A stretch of DNA of 64,000 nt. Source: Oscillospiraceae bacterium. Lineage in GTDB: Bacteria > Bacillota > Clostridia > Oscillospirales > Ruminococcaceae. Numbering within the stretch: position 1 is the stretch's first letter; each line of letters opens with the position of its first letter. The DNA is taken from positions 36,328 to 100,327 of the forward strand of contig JAFTVU010000007.1 of NCBI GenBank assembly GCA_017465665.1, given 5' to 3'. Shown piece by piece: positions 1 to 7,259 of the stretch. The position numbers were made by a program, and so were the translations under genes. The notes below the pieces were generated by a model. That model saw only the letters and a list, made by a program, of their open reading frames with translations. It was not told where the DNA came from and did not search any database.

Positions 1-422
1 ACAGCTCAGGCAGAAAGAACGGCAGGACGATGTTTCCTGCAGGCCCTTGCAGAGAATCCCTGCAGAATGACTGCTACCGCAAGTGCGGCACTGTTCCCGT
101 TGCTATCTATGAGCTGAATGTAAGCGATGAGGCTTATGCTCTTGCAAAGCAGGAAGTAGACGCTATTATCGGCAATGCGGACGAGTATCATTTCAATATT
201 ATAGGACTTATCCTCTGCAAGCTGAAGATAGAGCTCCGCAGGAAGCATCATTTCTTCTGCTCACAGTTCGTGAGCGAGGTGCTTACACGCAGCAATGCTC
301 TGGAGCTGCCTAAAGTTCCTGCGCTTATGAGACCGAGTGATTATATCCGACTTCCTGAGCTTCGTTGCTGCTATGAGGGATATATCACAGATCTTCCGAA
401 CACCGCTTTTTACAGAGTATAA
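1..422 (+). CDS. Papain-like (YiiX/NlpC-P60 type) cysteine hydrolase, C-terminal fragment
   Basis: The reading frame is already open at the left edge, so the true start lies outside the window; the ATG at 30 is only the first Met in view and has no ribosome binding site. The visible part resembles the C-terminal half of permuted papain-like amidases (YiiX/YebB group): a Cys in the context FFCSQFV (codon at 258-260) is followed by a hydrophobic helix and a conserved-looking RPSDYIRLPEL end. In that family the catalytic Cys sits near the C terminus and the catalytic His near the N terminus, which is not visible here. The substrate is unknown. A hairpin follows the stop codon. Confidence 0.55.
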   Translation, partial: SSGRKNGRTMFPAGPCRESLQNDCYRKCGTVPVAIYELNVSDEAYALAKQEVDAIIGNADEYHFNIIGLILCKLKIELRRKHHFFCSQFVSEVLTRSNALELPKVPALMRPSDYIRLPELRCCYEGYITDLPNTAFYRV

Positions 423-435
423 ATAAAAATAAGGC

Positions 436-466
436 ATCCGCTGTGAATCATCCACAGCGGATTTTC
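436..466 (+). terminator. Stem-loop after the hydrolase gene
   Basis: Perfect 10-bp stem ATCCGCTGTG (436-445) with CACAGCGGAT (453-462), a 7-nt loop and a short TTTT run. It lies between the hydrolase stop and the MFS start, so it probably separates the two transcripts, although the T-run is short. Confidence 0.55.
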
Positions 467-489
467 AATGCCGAAACGGAGATAATATA

Positions 490-1680
490 ATGTCTATCAG
501 AACGGATTCGCGCCATACTATCCTTGCCTGCTATGGCGGATACATAACTCAGGCAATAGTAAACAATTTTCTGCCGCTGCTGTTTCTTATCTTTCAGGAT
601 ACCTTTGGTATTCCGCTGCAGCAGATAACGCTGCTTGTCACCATCAACTTCCTGATACAGCTTGCGGTGGATCTCATCGCTGCAAAGGTGGTGGATCGTA
701 TCGGCTGGAGAGTCTGCCTTGTGGCAGCGCATATCTTTGCGGCTGTGGGACTTGCAGGGCTTTCGTTTCTGCCGTATATCATGCCGCCGTTTGCGGGGAT
801 AATCACCTGTGTTGCACTCTACGCTGTGGGCGGAGGACTTATCGAGGTGCTTGTAAGCCCTGTGGTGGAGGCGTGTCCTACCGAGAACAAGGCAGGCGTC
901 ATGAGCCTGCTGCATTCGTTCTATTGCTGGGGTACAGTGGGAGTTGTGGCGTTGTCCACGCTGTTCCTGTATGTGTTCGGTAAGGATAGCTGGGAGATGC
1001 TTGCGCTGATATGGGCGGTGTTTCCGCTGGTGATAAGCGTGTACTTTACGCAGGTACCTCTGTATCCTCTTGTGGAGGAGGGCGAGGGCTACGGCATCCG
1101 CCAGCTTTTCAGAATGAAGAGCTTCTGGCTTTTCGTGGTGCTGATGTTTGCAGCAGGCGCAAGCGAGCTTTCCATGAGCCAGTGGGCAAGCGCATTTGCA
1201 GAAAGCGGACTCGGAGTATCCAAGATGATGGGTGATCTGCTGGGCCCATGTGTGTTTTCAATACTTATGGGCATATCCAGGGTGTTTTATGGTAAAAAGA
1301 GCGAGAAGATAGATCTGAACAGTTTCCTTATTGGAAGTGGATTGCTGTGCGTTGGTTCGTATCTGCTGGCATCCCTCAGCCCGATACCTGCGCTGTCGCT
1401 GGTTGGCTGTGGATTGTGTGGACTTTCTGTCGGCATCATGTGGCCAGGTTTGTTCAGTCTTGCCGCAGTTGAGATTCCAAAGGGCGGTACGGCGATGTTT
1501 GCACTTCTGGCTCTTGCAGGAGATCTTGGCGGCTCTGGCGGACCAACCTTGGTCGGCTTTACTTCAGGATTATTCGGAGGAGAGCTGAAGAGCGGTCTGC
1601 TGTTTGGCATAATATTCCCTGTTATACTGATAACGGGAGCACTTATTCAGAGAAAGCACACAAAAAAAGACGGCACATGA
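490..1680 (+). CDS. Major facilitator superfamily (MFS) transporter
   Basis: A 396-residue, strongly hydrophobic protein with about twelve membrane segments and an MFS-like cytoplasmic loop after helix 2 (AAKVVDRIGWR, near residues 67-77) matching the family motif G-x-x-x-D-R-x-G-R in degenerate form. The two six-helix halves are separated by a charged loop near residues 185-205. Substrate cannot be told; the Gly-rich half-ends (GGGLIEV, GDLGGSGGP) resemble sugar/FucP-like or drug MFS proteins of Firmicutes. The gene stands alone, and its stop codon lies in the loop of a terminator shared with the convergent XRE gene. Confidence 0.8.
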   Translation: MSIRTDSRHTILACYGGYITQAIVNNFLPLLFLIFQDTFGIPLQQITLLVTINFLIQLAVDLIAAKVVDRIGWRVCLVAAHIFAAVGLAGLSFLPYIMPPFAGIITCVALYAVGGGLIEVLVSPVVEACPTENKAGVMSLLHSFYCWGTVGVVALSTLFLYVFGKDSWEMLALIWAVFPLVISVYFTQVPLYPLVEEGEGYGIRQLFRMKSFWLFVVLMFAAGASELSMSQWASAFAESGLGVSKMMGDLLGPCVFSILMGISRVFYGKKSEKIDLNSFLIGSGLLCVGSYLLASLSPIPALSLVGCGLCGLSVGIMWPGLFSLAAVEIPKGGTAMFALLALAGDLGGSGGPTLVGFTSGLFGGELKSGLLFGIIFPVILITGALIQRKHTKKDGT

Positions 1681-1692
1681 TGCCGTCTTTTT
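1664..1692. terminator. Bidirectional terminator between MFS and XRE genes
   Basis: Perfect 12-bp inverted repeat: AAAAAGACGGCA (1664-1675), loop CATGA, TGCCGTCTTTTT (1681-1692). A-run and T-run on the two sides let it end both convergent transcripts. The MFS stop codon (1678-1680) is inside the loop. Confidence 0.85.
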
Positions 1693-1696
1693 AGTA

Positions 1697-1903
1697 TCAG
1701 AAATAGAATAGCTCCTCGAACTTCTTATCCAGCGCTATGCAGAGGATAAGCGCCAGCTTTGCCGTGGGGCTGAACTGTCCCGTTTCAATGGAGCTGATGG
1801 TGTTTCGGGAAACGCCCACCATCTTTGCGAGATCTGCCTGAGAGAGCTTCTTCTCGCTGCGTGCTTCTTTCACGCGGTTTTTGAGTATCAGACTATCTTC
1901 CAT
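1697..1903 (-). CDS. Small XRE-family HTH regulator
   Basis: A 68-residue protein that is almost only a Cro/CI-type helix-turn-helix domain: RVKEARSEKKLSQADLAKMVGVS then RNTISSIETGQFSPTAKLALIL, ending LDKKFEELFYF, the usual end of short Firmicutes XRE repressors. RBS GAGGTAA precedes the ATG. It is the last gene of a minus-strand operon, 12 bp after a small membrane-protein gene. Such regulators usually repress their own operon; the palindromes at the operon promoter (3361-3430) are the obvious candidate operators, which is inference. Confidence 0.85.
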   Translation of the reverse strand: MEDSLILKNRVKEARSEKKLSQADLAKMVGVSRNTISSIETGQFSPTAKLALILCIALDKKFEELFYF

Positions 1904-1915
1904 ACGTTACCTCGA

Positions 1916-2251
1916 TTATACAGATGTGTTTGCGTTAAAAAACATACCGACTGTTGCTACAGTTGTAACTATCGCAGCAGCTGCAAATATTACACCGAAA
2001 ATTACAGAAGATCTTCTTTTTAACTTTATGCCTTTATGGATGCTGTTTACTGCGATGTAGCTTGTCAGTATTGCCAGCAGGGCATAATTGCTGTTGCCTG
2101 TGTTTAAAAGCTGTGCCAGAAAAAGTATAAAGCAAAGATTGCCTGAAATGCTTCCTGCCAGAAGTTTTGATTTGTTCATTACTTCAAGCTCAACTAAATC
2201 GATGTTCTTGTTTTCCTCGCGGCTTTTTGCTAAGATCTCTTCTTTATTCAT
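1916..2251 (-). CDS. DUF6442-like small membrane protein, copy 4
   Basis: 111 residues beginning MNKEEILAKSREENKNIDL, the same N-terminal block as the three genes before it. After this charged cytoplasmic segment come about four hydrophobic segments (residues 30-50, 56-72, 82-95 and 95-108) with a short KLKRRS loop. RBS AAGGAGG precedes the ATG. It is the most divergent of the four paralogues at the C terminus. I recall this family as DUF6442, with no known function; the name is from memory of the N-terminal motif. It directly precedes the XRE regulator. Confidence 0.7.
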   Translation of the reverse strand: MNKEEILAKSREENKNIDLVELEVMNKSKLLAGSISGNLCFILFLAQLLNTGNSNYALLAILTSYIAVNSIHKGIKLKRRSSVIFGVIFAAAAIVTTVATVGMFFNANTSV

Positions 2252-2263
2252 GATATTTCCTCC

Positions 2264-2593
2264 TTATGCAGCAGTAGTGATAAATGAGCTTATGGCAGCT
2301 ATAGTAAGACCAATGGACCAGAGCGCCCATAGTATTGCATTGAGCAGGTGAGCTTTCTTCCTGAGTTTGATGAACATATACAGATGGAACGCTGTAATCA
2401 TCACGGTGATCACTGCCCACAGGCTGAAGTTATATGTGTCGCGGAGAAACATTTCCGTAAACATTATCAGCGCTCCGAAAATGGCTGCGATAATAGCAGC
2501 GAGTAAACCTGCCTTGCTTTCTGCTTCCAAATATTCGATGTCCTTGCCTTTGTTTTCTTTTTGAGCCATCGCTAAGATCTCTTCTTTATTCAT
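2264..2593 (-). CDS. DUF6442-like small membrane protein, copy 3
   Basis: 109 residues. It starts MNKEEILAMAQKENKGKDIEYLE and then has hydrophobic segments at about 28-48, 54-72 and 82-106, with a KLRKKAH loop where the paralogues have KLRKTS or KLKNKV. A G-rich RBS (GGGGGG) stands before the ATG. The spacing to its neighbours (12 and 18 bp) marks it as part of a polycistronic unit. Function unknown; a small integral membrane protein with a charged cytoplasmic N terminus. Confidence 0.7.
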   Translation of the reverse strand: MNKEEILAMAQKENKGKDIEYLEAESKAGLLAAIIAAIFGALIMFTEMFLRDTYNFSLWAVITVMITAFHLYMFIKLRKKAHLLNAILWALWSIGLTIAAISSFITTAA

Positions 2594-2604
2594 GTTTTTG
2601 CCCC

Positions 2605-2641
2605 CCTTATATTATAAAATCGTGCTTGTTGTAAAAAGATT
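2605..2641. repeat. Direct repeat, first copy (second at 2959-2995)
   Basis: 37 bp covering the 3' end of one paralogue and the following spacer match 2959-2995 at 36 of 37 positions. A second identical block of 48 bp links the 5' ends of the same two genes (2882-2929 and 3236-3283). Together they mark a recent tandem duplication. Confidence 0.85.
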
Positions 2642-2947
2642 ATATATTGAATAAGCCAGCATAAGTGCTGCTACAACGGCATACATGATTCCCGTTGCGA
2701 GAGTTGAGGTCTTTCTGAGCTTTATACCCTTATAGATGCCTACACCTGCATTGATTCCTGCGATAATGCTCCATAAGCTGAAGTTTGTGTTTCCGCAGAT
2801 AAAAATTTCAGAAACAAAAAGTACTGCACAGATAAGAACACCAATAAGCGCTCCTATTGTTGCGGATTTTTCGCTTACATGAAGCTCATATAGATCCTGT
2901 TCCTTGTTTTCCTTGCGGCTCATTTCTAAGATTTCTTCTTTATTCAT
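2612..2947 (-). CDS. DUF6442-like small membrane protein, copy 2
   Basis: 111 residues, starting MNKEEILEMSRKENKEQDLYELH and ending LFTTSTIL. It is the closest paralogue of the upstream gene: the same N-terminal block and the same last eight residues. RBS AAGGAG lies 9 bp before the ATG. Four hydrophobic segments are seen at about 30-50, 55-72, 78-93 and 93-106. DNA identity with the neighbouring copy is concentrated at both ends (48 bp and 36/37 bp), suggesting recent duplication or gene conversion. Function unknown. Confidence 0.72.
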   Translation of the reverse strand: MNKEEILEMSRKENKEQDLYELHVSEKSATIGALIGVLICAVLFVSEIFICGNTNFSLWSIIAGINAGVGIYKGIKLRKTSTLATGIMYAVVAALMLAYSIYNLFTTSTIL

Positions 2948-2958
2948 GTTTTTGTTCT

Positions 2959-2995
2959 CCTTATATTATAAAATCGTGCTTGTTGTGAAAAGATT
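2959..2995. repeat. Direct repeat, second copy (first at 2605-2641)
   Basis: Covers the stop codon region of the promoter-proximal paralogue and the RBS of the next gene. It differs from the copy at 2605-2641 by one base; the offset is 354 bp, the length of one gene unit. Confidence 0.85.
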
Positions 2996-3301
2996 TACAA
3001 TTGCAGCTACAATTGCGATTACTGCAATAACTGTCCAGAGTATGCCGACTGCAATTTTTACCTTGTTTTTCAGTTTAATACCTGTATAAAGAAATGTGCC
3101 TGCAATAAATGCTGCAATAATAGTCCACAAACCGTAATTTTGGTTTCCGCAAACCATAATTTCCGCTACATAAAGAACTGCACAAATGATGACGCATATC
3201 AGTGAGCTTACCCGAGTTGCTTTGCTGCTTATTTCAAGCTCATATAGATCCTGTTCCTTGTTTTCCTTGCGGCTCATTTCTAATATCTGTTCCTTATTCA
3301 T
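2966..3301 (-). CDS. DUF6442-like small membrane protein, copy 1 (promoter-proximal)
   Basis: 111 residues from the ATG at 3301, chosen because GGAGGT lies six bases upstream and because the protein then starts MNKEQILEMSRKENKEQDLYELE like its paralogues. The frame extends upstream to 3412, but that stretch would cross the promoter and is not coding. Four hydrophobic segments follow the charged N terminus. First gene of a five-gene operon that ends with the XRE regulator. Function unknown; a membrane-associated accessory role is inferred only from topology. Confidence 0.75.
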   Translation of the reverse strand: MNKEQILEMSRKENKEQDLYELEISSKATRVSSLICVIICAVLYVAEIMVCGNQNYGLWTIIAAFIAGTFLYTGIKLKNKVKIAVGILWTVIAVIAIVAAIVNLFTTSTIL

Positions 3302-3360
3302 ACTAAATACCTCCGATGAATCTATCATAATCGTTGTTGTGTTTTGTTCGAACATTTTGC

Positions 3361-3484
3361 CAAGTTTTCTTGACACCCTTAGTATATCACAGCCAAGTTT
3401 ACTTGTCAACATTTTTGCACAGTTTTCTTGTCAAAACTCTGTTTTGCACAATAAACTTGGCAAGTTTTGCAAAGTTTACTGTGC
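3361..3484. promoter_or_regulatory. Array of CAAGT-type palindromes, probable XRE operators
   Basis: Repeated sites: CAAGTTTTCTTG (3361-3372), CAAGTTTACTTG (3394-3405), ACAGTTTTCTTG (3419-3430), AACTTGGCAAGTT (3454-3466) and CAAAGTTTACTGT (about 3470-3482). The first covers the expected start point, the second lies in the spacer and overlaps the -35, and the others lie upstream. This placement fits repression by the XRE protein encoded at the end of the operon; binding is inferred. Confidence 0.65.
3381..3409 (-). promoter_or_regulatory. Sigma-A promoter of the DUF6442/XRE operon
   Basis: On the minus strand TTGACA (3409-3404) and TATACT (3386-3381) are separated by 17 bp, a near-perfect housekeeping promoter. 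Transcription would start near 3374, about 70 bp before the first gene. Operator-like palindromes overlap the -35/spacer and the start site. Confidence 0.8.
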
Positions 3485-3526
3485 ATTTTTGATAAAACAC
3501 AGTGTAGAATAACATCAAAACAAATT

Positions 3527-3602
3527 CGGGCGACCACCGATCGCCCCTACAAATAACCTGCATTTATCGCAGAATATTGTAGGGGCGAGCTGTGCTCGCC
3601 CG
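3527..3602. repeat. Palindromic intergenic repeat (REP/MITE-like)
   Basis: Two hairpin halves face each other: GGGCGA-7 nt-TCGCCC (3528-3546) and GGGCGAGC-TGT-GCTCGCCC (3583-3601), extended by CTAC and GTAG so that the whole unit is itself an inverted repeat with a 27-nt AT-rich middle. This type of GGGGCGA-rich repeat is common between genes in Clostridia genomes. Only one copy is in this window. It may act as the 3' end for the minus-strand coiled-coil gene, though it lacks a T-run. Confidence 0.7.
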
Positions 3603-3624
3603 CTGTAATATTAGTATGATTATG

Positions 3625-4167
3625 TTATCCCTGCTTCTTGGGCTGCTGAGCCTGTGCCTGTGCCTGTGCTCTCTGCTGTGCCTGTACTTTCTGCTTTGCA
3701 GGGTCTATCTGGATATCGTTTCCGGAATTGAGGGTCTTTCTCATGATACGCAGGTTGTTGATATCCTTAACAAGGAGCTCCTCCACTCTGCCGAGCATCT
3801 TGTCTGTGAACTCGTTTGTGGAGCTGCGGATGAGATTGGAGCGTGCCTGTGCGTTGCTTATCTCCTCGGTAGCTCTCTTGCGCGCTTCTTTCATGATGGA
3901 GTTTTCGTCAAGCAGTTCGTTTCTGCGCTGCTCTGCCTTGCGGATGATATCCTCGGCTTCCTTTTTGGCATCGGAGATGATGCGGTTCTTGTCAGCCACT
4001 ACATTCTGTGCCTGCTGTATCTCCTTGGGGAGTACAAGGCGCATTTCCGTAGCTATCTCATCGATCTGAGCAACGTCTACCATGCTCTTCTTGGAGAGCG
4101 GAACGGGGGAGGCTTTTCTGACTACCTCGTCAAGCATTGAAATAAGGTCTAAGAGGCTGTAATCCAT
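3625..4167 (-). CDS. Coiled-coil protein, DivIVA/ATPase-b-subunit-like
   Basis: 180 residues: a short N-terminal segment (MDYSLLDLISMLDEVVRKA), then a long charged helix from about 45 to 150 rich in Glu, Lys, Arg and Ala (KKEAEDIIRKAEQRRNELLDE), then a low-complexity Gln/Ala tail ending QQPKKQG. There is no membrane segment or signal peptide. Proteins of this kind, often annotated 'ATPase' or DivIVA-like, are commonly found beside coaD in Clostridia. It is 21 bp downstream of coaD and probably in the same operon. A scaffold or cell-division role is only a guess. Confidence 0.65.
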   Translation of the reverse strand: MDYSLLDLISMLDEVVRKASPVPLSKKSMVDVAQIDEIATEMRLVLPKEIQQAQNVVADKNRIISDAKKEAEDIIRKAEQRRNELLDENSIMKEARKRATEEISNAQARSNLIRSSTNEFTDKMLGRVEELLVKDINNLRIMRKTLNSGNDIQIDPAKQKVQAQQRAQAQAQAQQPKKQG

Positions 4168-4188
4168 GGTTTTTCCCTGTCCTTTCTG

Positions 4189-4713
4189 TTAAATGTCTTT
4201 TTTCTCAGCTGCTTTTCTTGCAGCGGTAAATTCACTGTTGAGCTTCTGTACTATCTCTTCGTGGAGACATTCGGGGACGTACTTGCTGACGTCGCCGCCG
4301 AACATTGCCACCTGCTTTACCATGCTGGAGGAGATAAACGTTGTGTTCTGGCTTGCGGGGATGAACACTGTTTCTGCTTTTGGGTTCAGGTCCTTGTTGG
4401 TGTGTGCCTGCTGGAACTCGGATTCAAAGTCTGTTGTTGCACGCAGGCCCTTTACGATAACATCCACATCCTCACGGATATTGAAGTAATCTGCCAGCAG
4501 ACCGTCATAGCTTGCTATCTCCACATTCGGGAGATGAGCTGTGGCGCGGCGCAGGAGATCGCAGCGTTCGGGGATGGTGAATGCAAAGGTCTTGAACGGG
4601 TTGATGAATACCACCACGATCAGCTTATCGAACATTTTGGAAGCGCGGGTGATTATATCAAGATGACCATTCGTCACTGGGTCAAAGCTGCCGGGATAGA
4701 TAGCTGTTTTCAT
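4189..4713 (-). CDS. coaD: Pantetheine-phosphate adenylyltransferase (CoaD)
   Basis: 174 residues. It transfers an adenylyl group from ATP to 4'-phosphopantetheine to make dephospho-CoA, the penultimate step of CoA synthesis, in the cytosol. The nucleotidyltransferase motif GSFDPVTNGH (residues 8-17) contains the T-x-G-H signature, and the second motif ISSSMVKQVA is in place, as is VKGLRATTDFESEFQ. Length and ends match the family. It starts 2 bp after the rsmD stop; the rsmD-coaD pair is a very common bacterial arrangement. Confidence 0.95.
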   Translation of the reverse strand: MKTAIYPGSFDPVTNGHLDIITRASKMFDKLIVVVFINPFKTFAFTIPERCDLLRRATAHLPNVEIASYDGLLADYFNIREDVDVIVKGLRATTDFESEFQQAHTNKDLNPKAETVFIPASQNTTFISSSMVKQVAMFGGDVSKYVPECLHEEIVQKLNSEFTAARKAAEKKDI

Positions 4714-4715
4714 TA

Positions 4716-5288
4716 TTATTCCTCCACTTCGTCCGTTTCTTCTGTATCTGCCTTGGGACGGTAGATAGTAACTGCGGTGCGCGAGTGCTTAAGCACCTTT
4801 GCTATTTCAAATCTGCCGAGCTCTCTTGGGAGGGTACATTCCTTTTCGTGTTCGCAGATGATTATGCCGCTGTCTGACATCTTTTCTTCAAGGTGCGGCA
4901 GGGCTTTCTGCAGTATTCTGAGGTTGTATGGCGGATCCAGTATTGCGATGTCAAAGGTTGCACGGGTGCTTTTCAGGAATGCAGAGAACGGCATATTCAC
5001 TACGTGCGCTCTGTCCTCCAGCTTTGTGTGGCGGAGGTTTTCCTTGATGACCTTGATGGACGCCATGGCGGAGTCCACAAAATAGACCTCCTTTGCGCCG
5101 CGGCTGATAGCTTCGATTCCGAGCTGTCCGCTGCCTGCGAACATATCCAGCACGGTGCGCCCCTCTATTTCAAACTGTATTGCGGAGAAGATAGCTTCCT
5201 TTACGCCGTCCGTTGTGGGGCGTACAGTTTCCGTGCCCTCGACGGTAATGAGCTTTCTGCCTCTCGCTTCGCCTGTAATTACTCTCAT
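4716..5288 (-). CDS. rsmD: 16S rRNA (guanine966-N2)-methyltransferase (RsmD)
   Basis: 190 residues. A Rossmann-fold SAM-dependent methyltransferase that modifies G966 of 16S rRNA during 30S assembly. The SAM-binding motif DMFAGSGQLGIEA is at 48-60 and the catalytic DPPY motif at 118-121; the N-terminal MRVITGEARGRKL segment is typical. The acidic tail (ADTEETDEVEE) is extra. It lies 9 bp after uvrC and 2 bp before coaD, so all are probably one transcript. Confidence 0.93.
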   Translation of the reverse strand: MRVITGEARGRKLITVEGTETVRPTTDGVKEAIFSAIQFEIEGRTVLDMFAGSGQLGIEAISRGAKEVYFVDSAMASIKVIKENLRHTKLEDRAHVVNMPFSAFLKSTRATFDIAILDPPYNLRILQKALPHLEEKMSDSGIIICEHEKECTLPRELGRFEIAKVLKHSRTAVTIYRPKADTEETDEVEE

Positions 5289-5297
5289 TTTATCTCC

Positions 5298-7121
5298 TTA
5301 GAAACGTTCTTGTATAAATTCATAAAGCTCCTGAGCCTTTTCGGGGCTTATCCTTGCTGCGATCCGCAGCTGCTCTGCCGTGGCGTTCTTCATGCCCTGC
5401 TTGGTCTTGAATTCCTTTAGCAGTGCCTGTGCCTTGGCTTCGCCTATGCCCTTTATCTCGGTAAGCTCCAGAGTATATGTTTTCTGCTTGTGCTTTACTC
5501 TCTGGAATGCTATGGAGTAGCGGTGTACCTCATCCTGAATATTGGTCAGCAGCTTGAACAATGCCTTGTTTGCGCTGACGGATATCTCTCCGCCCTCTTT
5601 TGCTATCGCGCGGGTGCGGTGCTTGCTGTCCTTTACAAGTCCGAACAGCGGCACGCTTATCCCAAGCTCATCCAGCACTTCTGTTACTGCCGCAACATGA
5701 CCTTTTCCGCCGTCCAGCAGTATAAGATCGGGCAGAGGGGAGAAGCCCTCATCCCCGTCAAGATATCTCTGCAGCCTGCGGCGGAGCACCTCCTGCATGC
5801 AGGCATAGTCGTCTATACCAACGACCTCTTTGATGTTGAAGCGTCGGTAGCCTGCCTTGAACGGGCGGCCGTTGCGGTATACTATCATTCCGCCAACGCG
5901 TCCTGTTTCACCGAAGTTGGATATATCATAGGATTCTATTGTAATAGGTATCTTATCCAGTCCCAGCAGGTTTTTCAGGTCCTCCAGAGCGTTTATCTCC
6001 TTTGCGGTGCGGCCGACCTTGAGCGCAAGATACTCGCTGGCATTGTTCTTGGCAAGCACTATCTGTGCAAGACCGTCACCTCTCTGGGGGACAACGAACT
6101 TTACCGCATGACCTGCTTTCTCGCGCAGCAGCTGTGTTACCAGCTCCATATCCTCGAACTGCTCATCAATGTATATCTCTTTCGGGATATCCTCGTTGTC
6201 GGGATAATAGCTCAGCAGGAAATCTCTGCGCATCAGCGCGGGATCGTACTCATCACCGATAAAGAAATTCTCCTTATCTATGAGCCTGCCGCCGCGGTAC
6301 TTCACCACTGCAACGCTTGCAAGACTTATATTCTGGGATATCGCAACGATATCGTAATCATCCGTCTTGTAATCAAATATCTTCTGGGAATTGTGCAGGC
6401 GCGCTATCGCCTGTATCCTGTCGCGGAGCTTTGCGGCTTTTTCAAATTCGAGATTTTCCGCAGCCTCCTCCATTTCCGCGCGAAGCTGCTCGGCGGATTT
6501 CTGGCTGCCGTCTTTCAGGTACTGCAATGCTTCGTCCACTATCTTCTTGTATTCCTCAGAGGATATCTTTCCTCTGCACACGCCCATGCACTTTTTGATG
6601 TGCATATTAAGGCAGGGGCGTTCCTTGCCGAAATCCATAGGGAAGCTCTTGCGGCAGGTGGGAAGCATGAAGATGGTGTTAGCCTCCTCAACTGCCTGCT
6701 TTACTGTGAATCCGCTGGTGAACGGACCGAGATAATCGGCATGAGGATCGCTCGTGTTCAGCGCATAGCTTATTCTGGGATATGCGCCGTGGGATATCTT
6801 TATATAGTTATAGCCCTTATCATCCTTGAGCAGGATGTTGTACTTAGGCTTGTGCAGCTTTATAAGACTGCATTCAAGCACAAGAGCGTCCAGCTCGCTC
6901 GGGCATACGATGAAATCAAAATCGTGGATGTTGCTTACCAGCTTCAGTGTTTTGGCTGAGTGGTTAGAGTCGTTTCGGAAATAGGATGTGACGCGGTTCT
7001 TCAGCGCCTTTGCCTTTCCCACATAGATGATCCTGCCCGTTTTATCCTTCATGAGATAAACGCCCGGGCTGAGGGAAAGCCTGTTCGCTTTGTCCCGCAG
7101 GTAATCGATGCGTTCGTTCAT
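5298..7121 (-). CDS. uvrC: Excinuclease ABC subunit C (UvrC)
   Basis: 607 residues. The nuclease subunit of UvrABC nucleotide excision repair, cutting on both sides of the lesion. The N-terminal GIY-YIG domain shows GVY (20-22) and YVG (33-35), followed by a Cys-containing region (CLNMHIKKCMGVC), a UVR/UvrB-binding helix pair near 205-240, the RNase H-like endonuclease domain and a C-terminal helix-hairpin-helix (LTEIKGIGEAKAQALLKEF). Length is standard. The ATG at 7121 has GAGGAG seven bases upstream and a good promoter; it heads the uvrC-rsmD-coaD operon. Confidence 0.95.
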   Translation of the reverse strand: MNERIDYLRDKANRLSLSPGVYLMKDKTGRIIYVGKAKALKNRVTSYFRNDSNHSAKTLKLVSNIHDFDFIVCPSELDALVLECSLIKLHKPKYNILLKDDKGYNYIKISHGAYPRISYALNTSDPHADYLGPFTSGFTVKQAVEEANTIFMLPTCRKSFPMDFGKERPCLNMHIKKCMGVCRGKISSEEYKKIVDEALQYLKDGSQKSAEQLRAEMEEAAENLEFEKAAKLRDRIQAIARLHNSQKIFDYKTDDYDIVAISQNISLASVAVVKYRGGRLIDKENFFIGDEYDPALMRRDFLLSYYPDNEDIPKEIYIDEQFEDMELVTQLLREKAGHAVKFVVPQRGDGLAQIVLAKNNASEYLALKVGRTAKEINALEDLKNLLGLDKIPITIESYDISNFGETGRVGGMIVYRNGRPFKAGYRRFNIKEVVGIDDYACMQEVLRRRLQRYLDGDEGFSPLPDLILLDGGKGHVAAVTEVLDELGISVPLFGLVKDSKHRTRAIAKEGGEISVSANKALFKLLTNIQDEVHRYSIAFQRVKHKQKTYTLELTEIKGIGEAKAQALLKEFKTKQGMKNATAEQLRIAARISPEKAQELYEFIQERF

Positions 7122-7155
7122 GTGCGGCTCCTCATCTTAATATTACTCACATTAC

Positions 7156-7184
7156 ATTGTACCATCTTTTCATTAAAAATACAA
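7156..7184 (-). promoter_or_regulatory. Promoter of the uvrC-rsmD-coaD operon
   Basis: Minus-strand TTGTAT (7184-7179), 17-bp spacer, TACAAT (7161-7156). The predicted start near 7149 leaves a leader of about 28 nt before the uvrC ATG. It is back-to-back with the glycosidase promoter. Confidence 0.65.
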
Positions 7185-7211
7185 GTGGTAGAGGAAATTA
7201 TTTTCATTCGT

Positions 7212-7240
7212 TTGACAAAATACGCGGCGGATAGTATACT
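7212..7240 (+). promoter_or_regulatory. Promoter of the GH3 glycosidase gene
   Basis: TTGACA (7212-7217), 17-bp spacer, TATACT (7235-7240). The predicted start near 7247 gives a very short leader, with the RBS AGAGGTG beginning almost at the transcript end. Confidence 0.75.
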
Positions 7241-7259
7241 GAAATACAGAGGTGAATAC

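Noticed and set aside
3302-3412. Longer N terminus for the promoter-proximal small membrane protein (start at 3412)
   Set aside because: It would run through the -10/-35 boxes, and the ATG at 3301 has a perfect RBS and matches the paralogues.
5490-6959. Plus-strand open frame of 489 codons opposite uvrC
   Set aside because: Shadow of uvrC; the product has no domain and no RBS.
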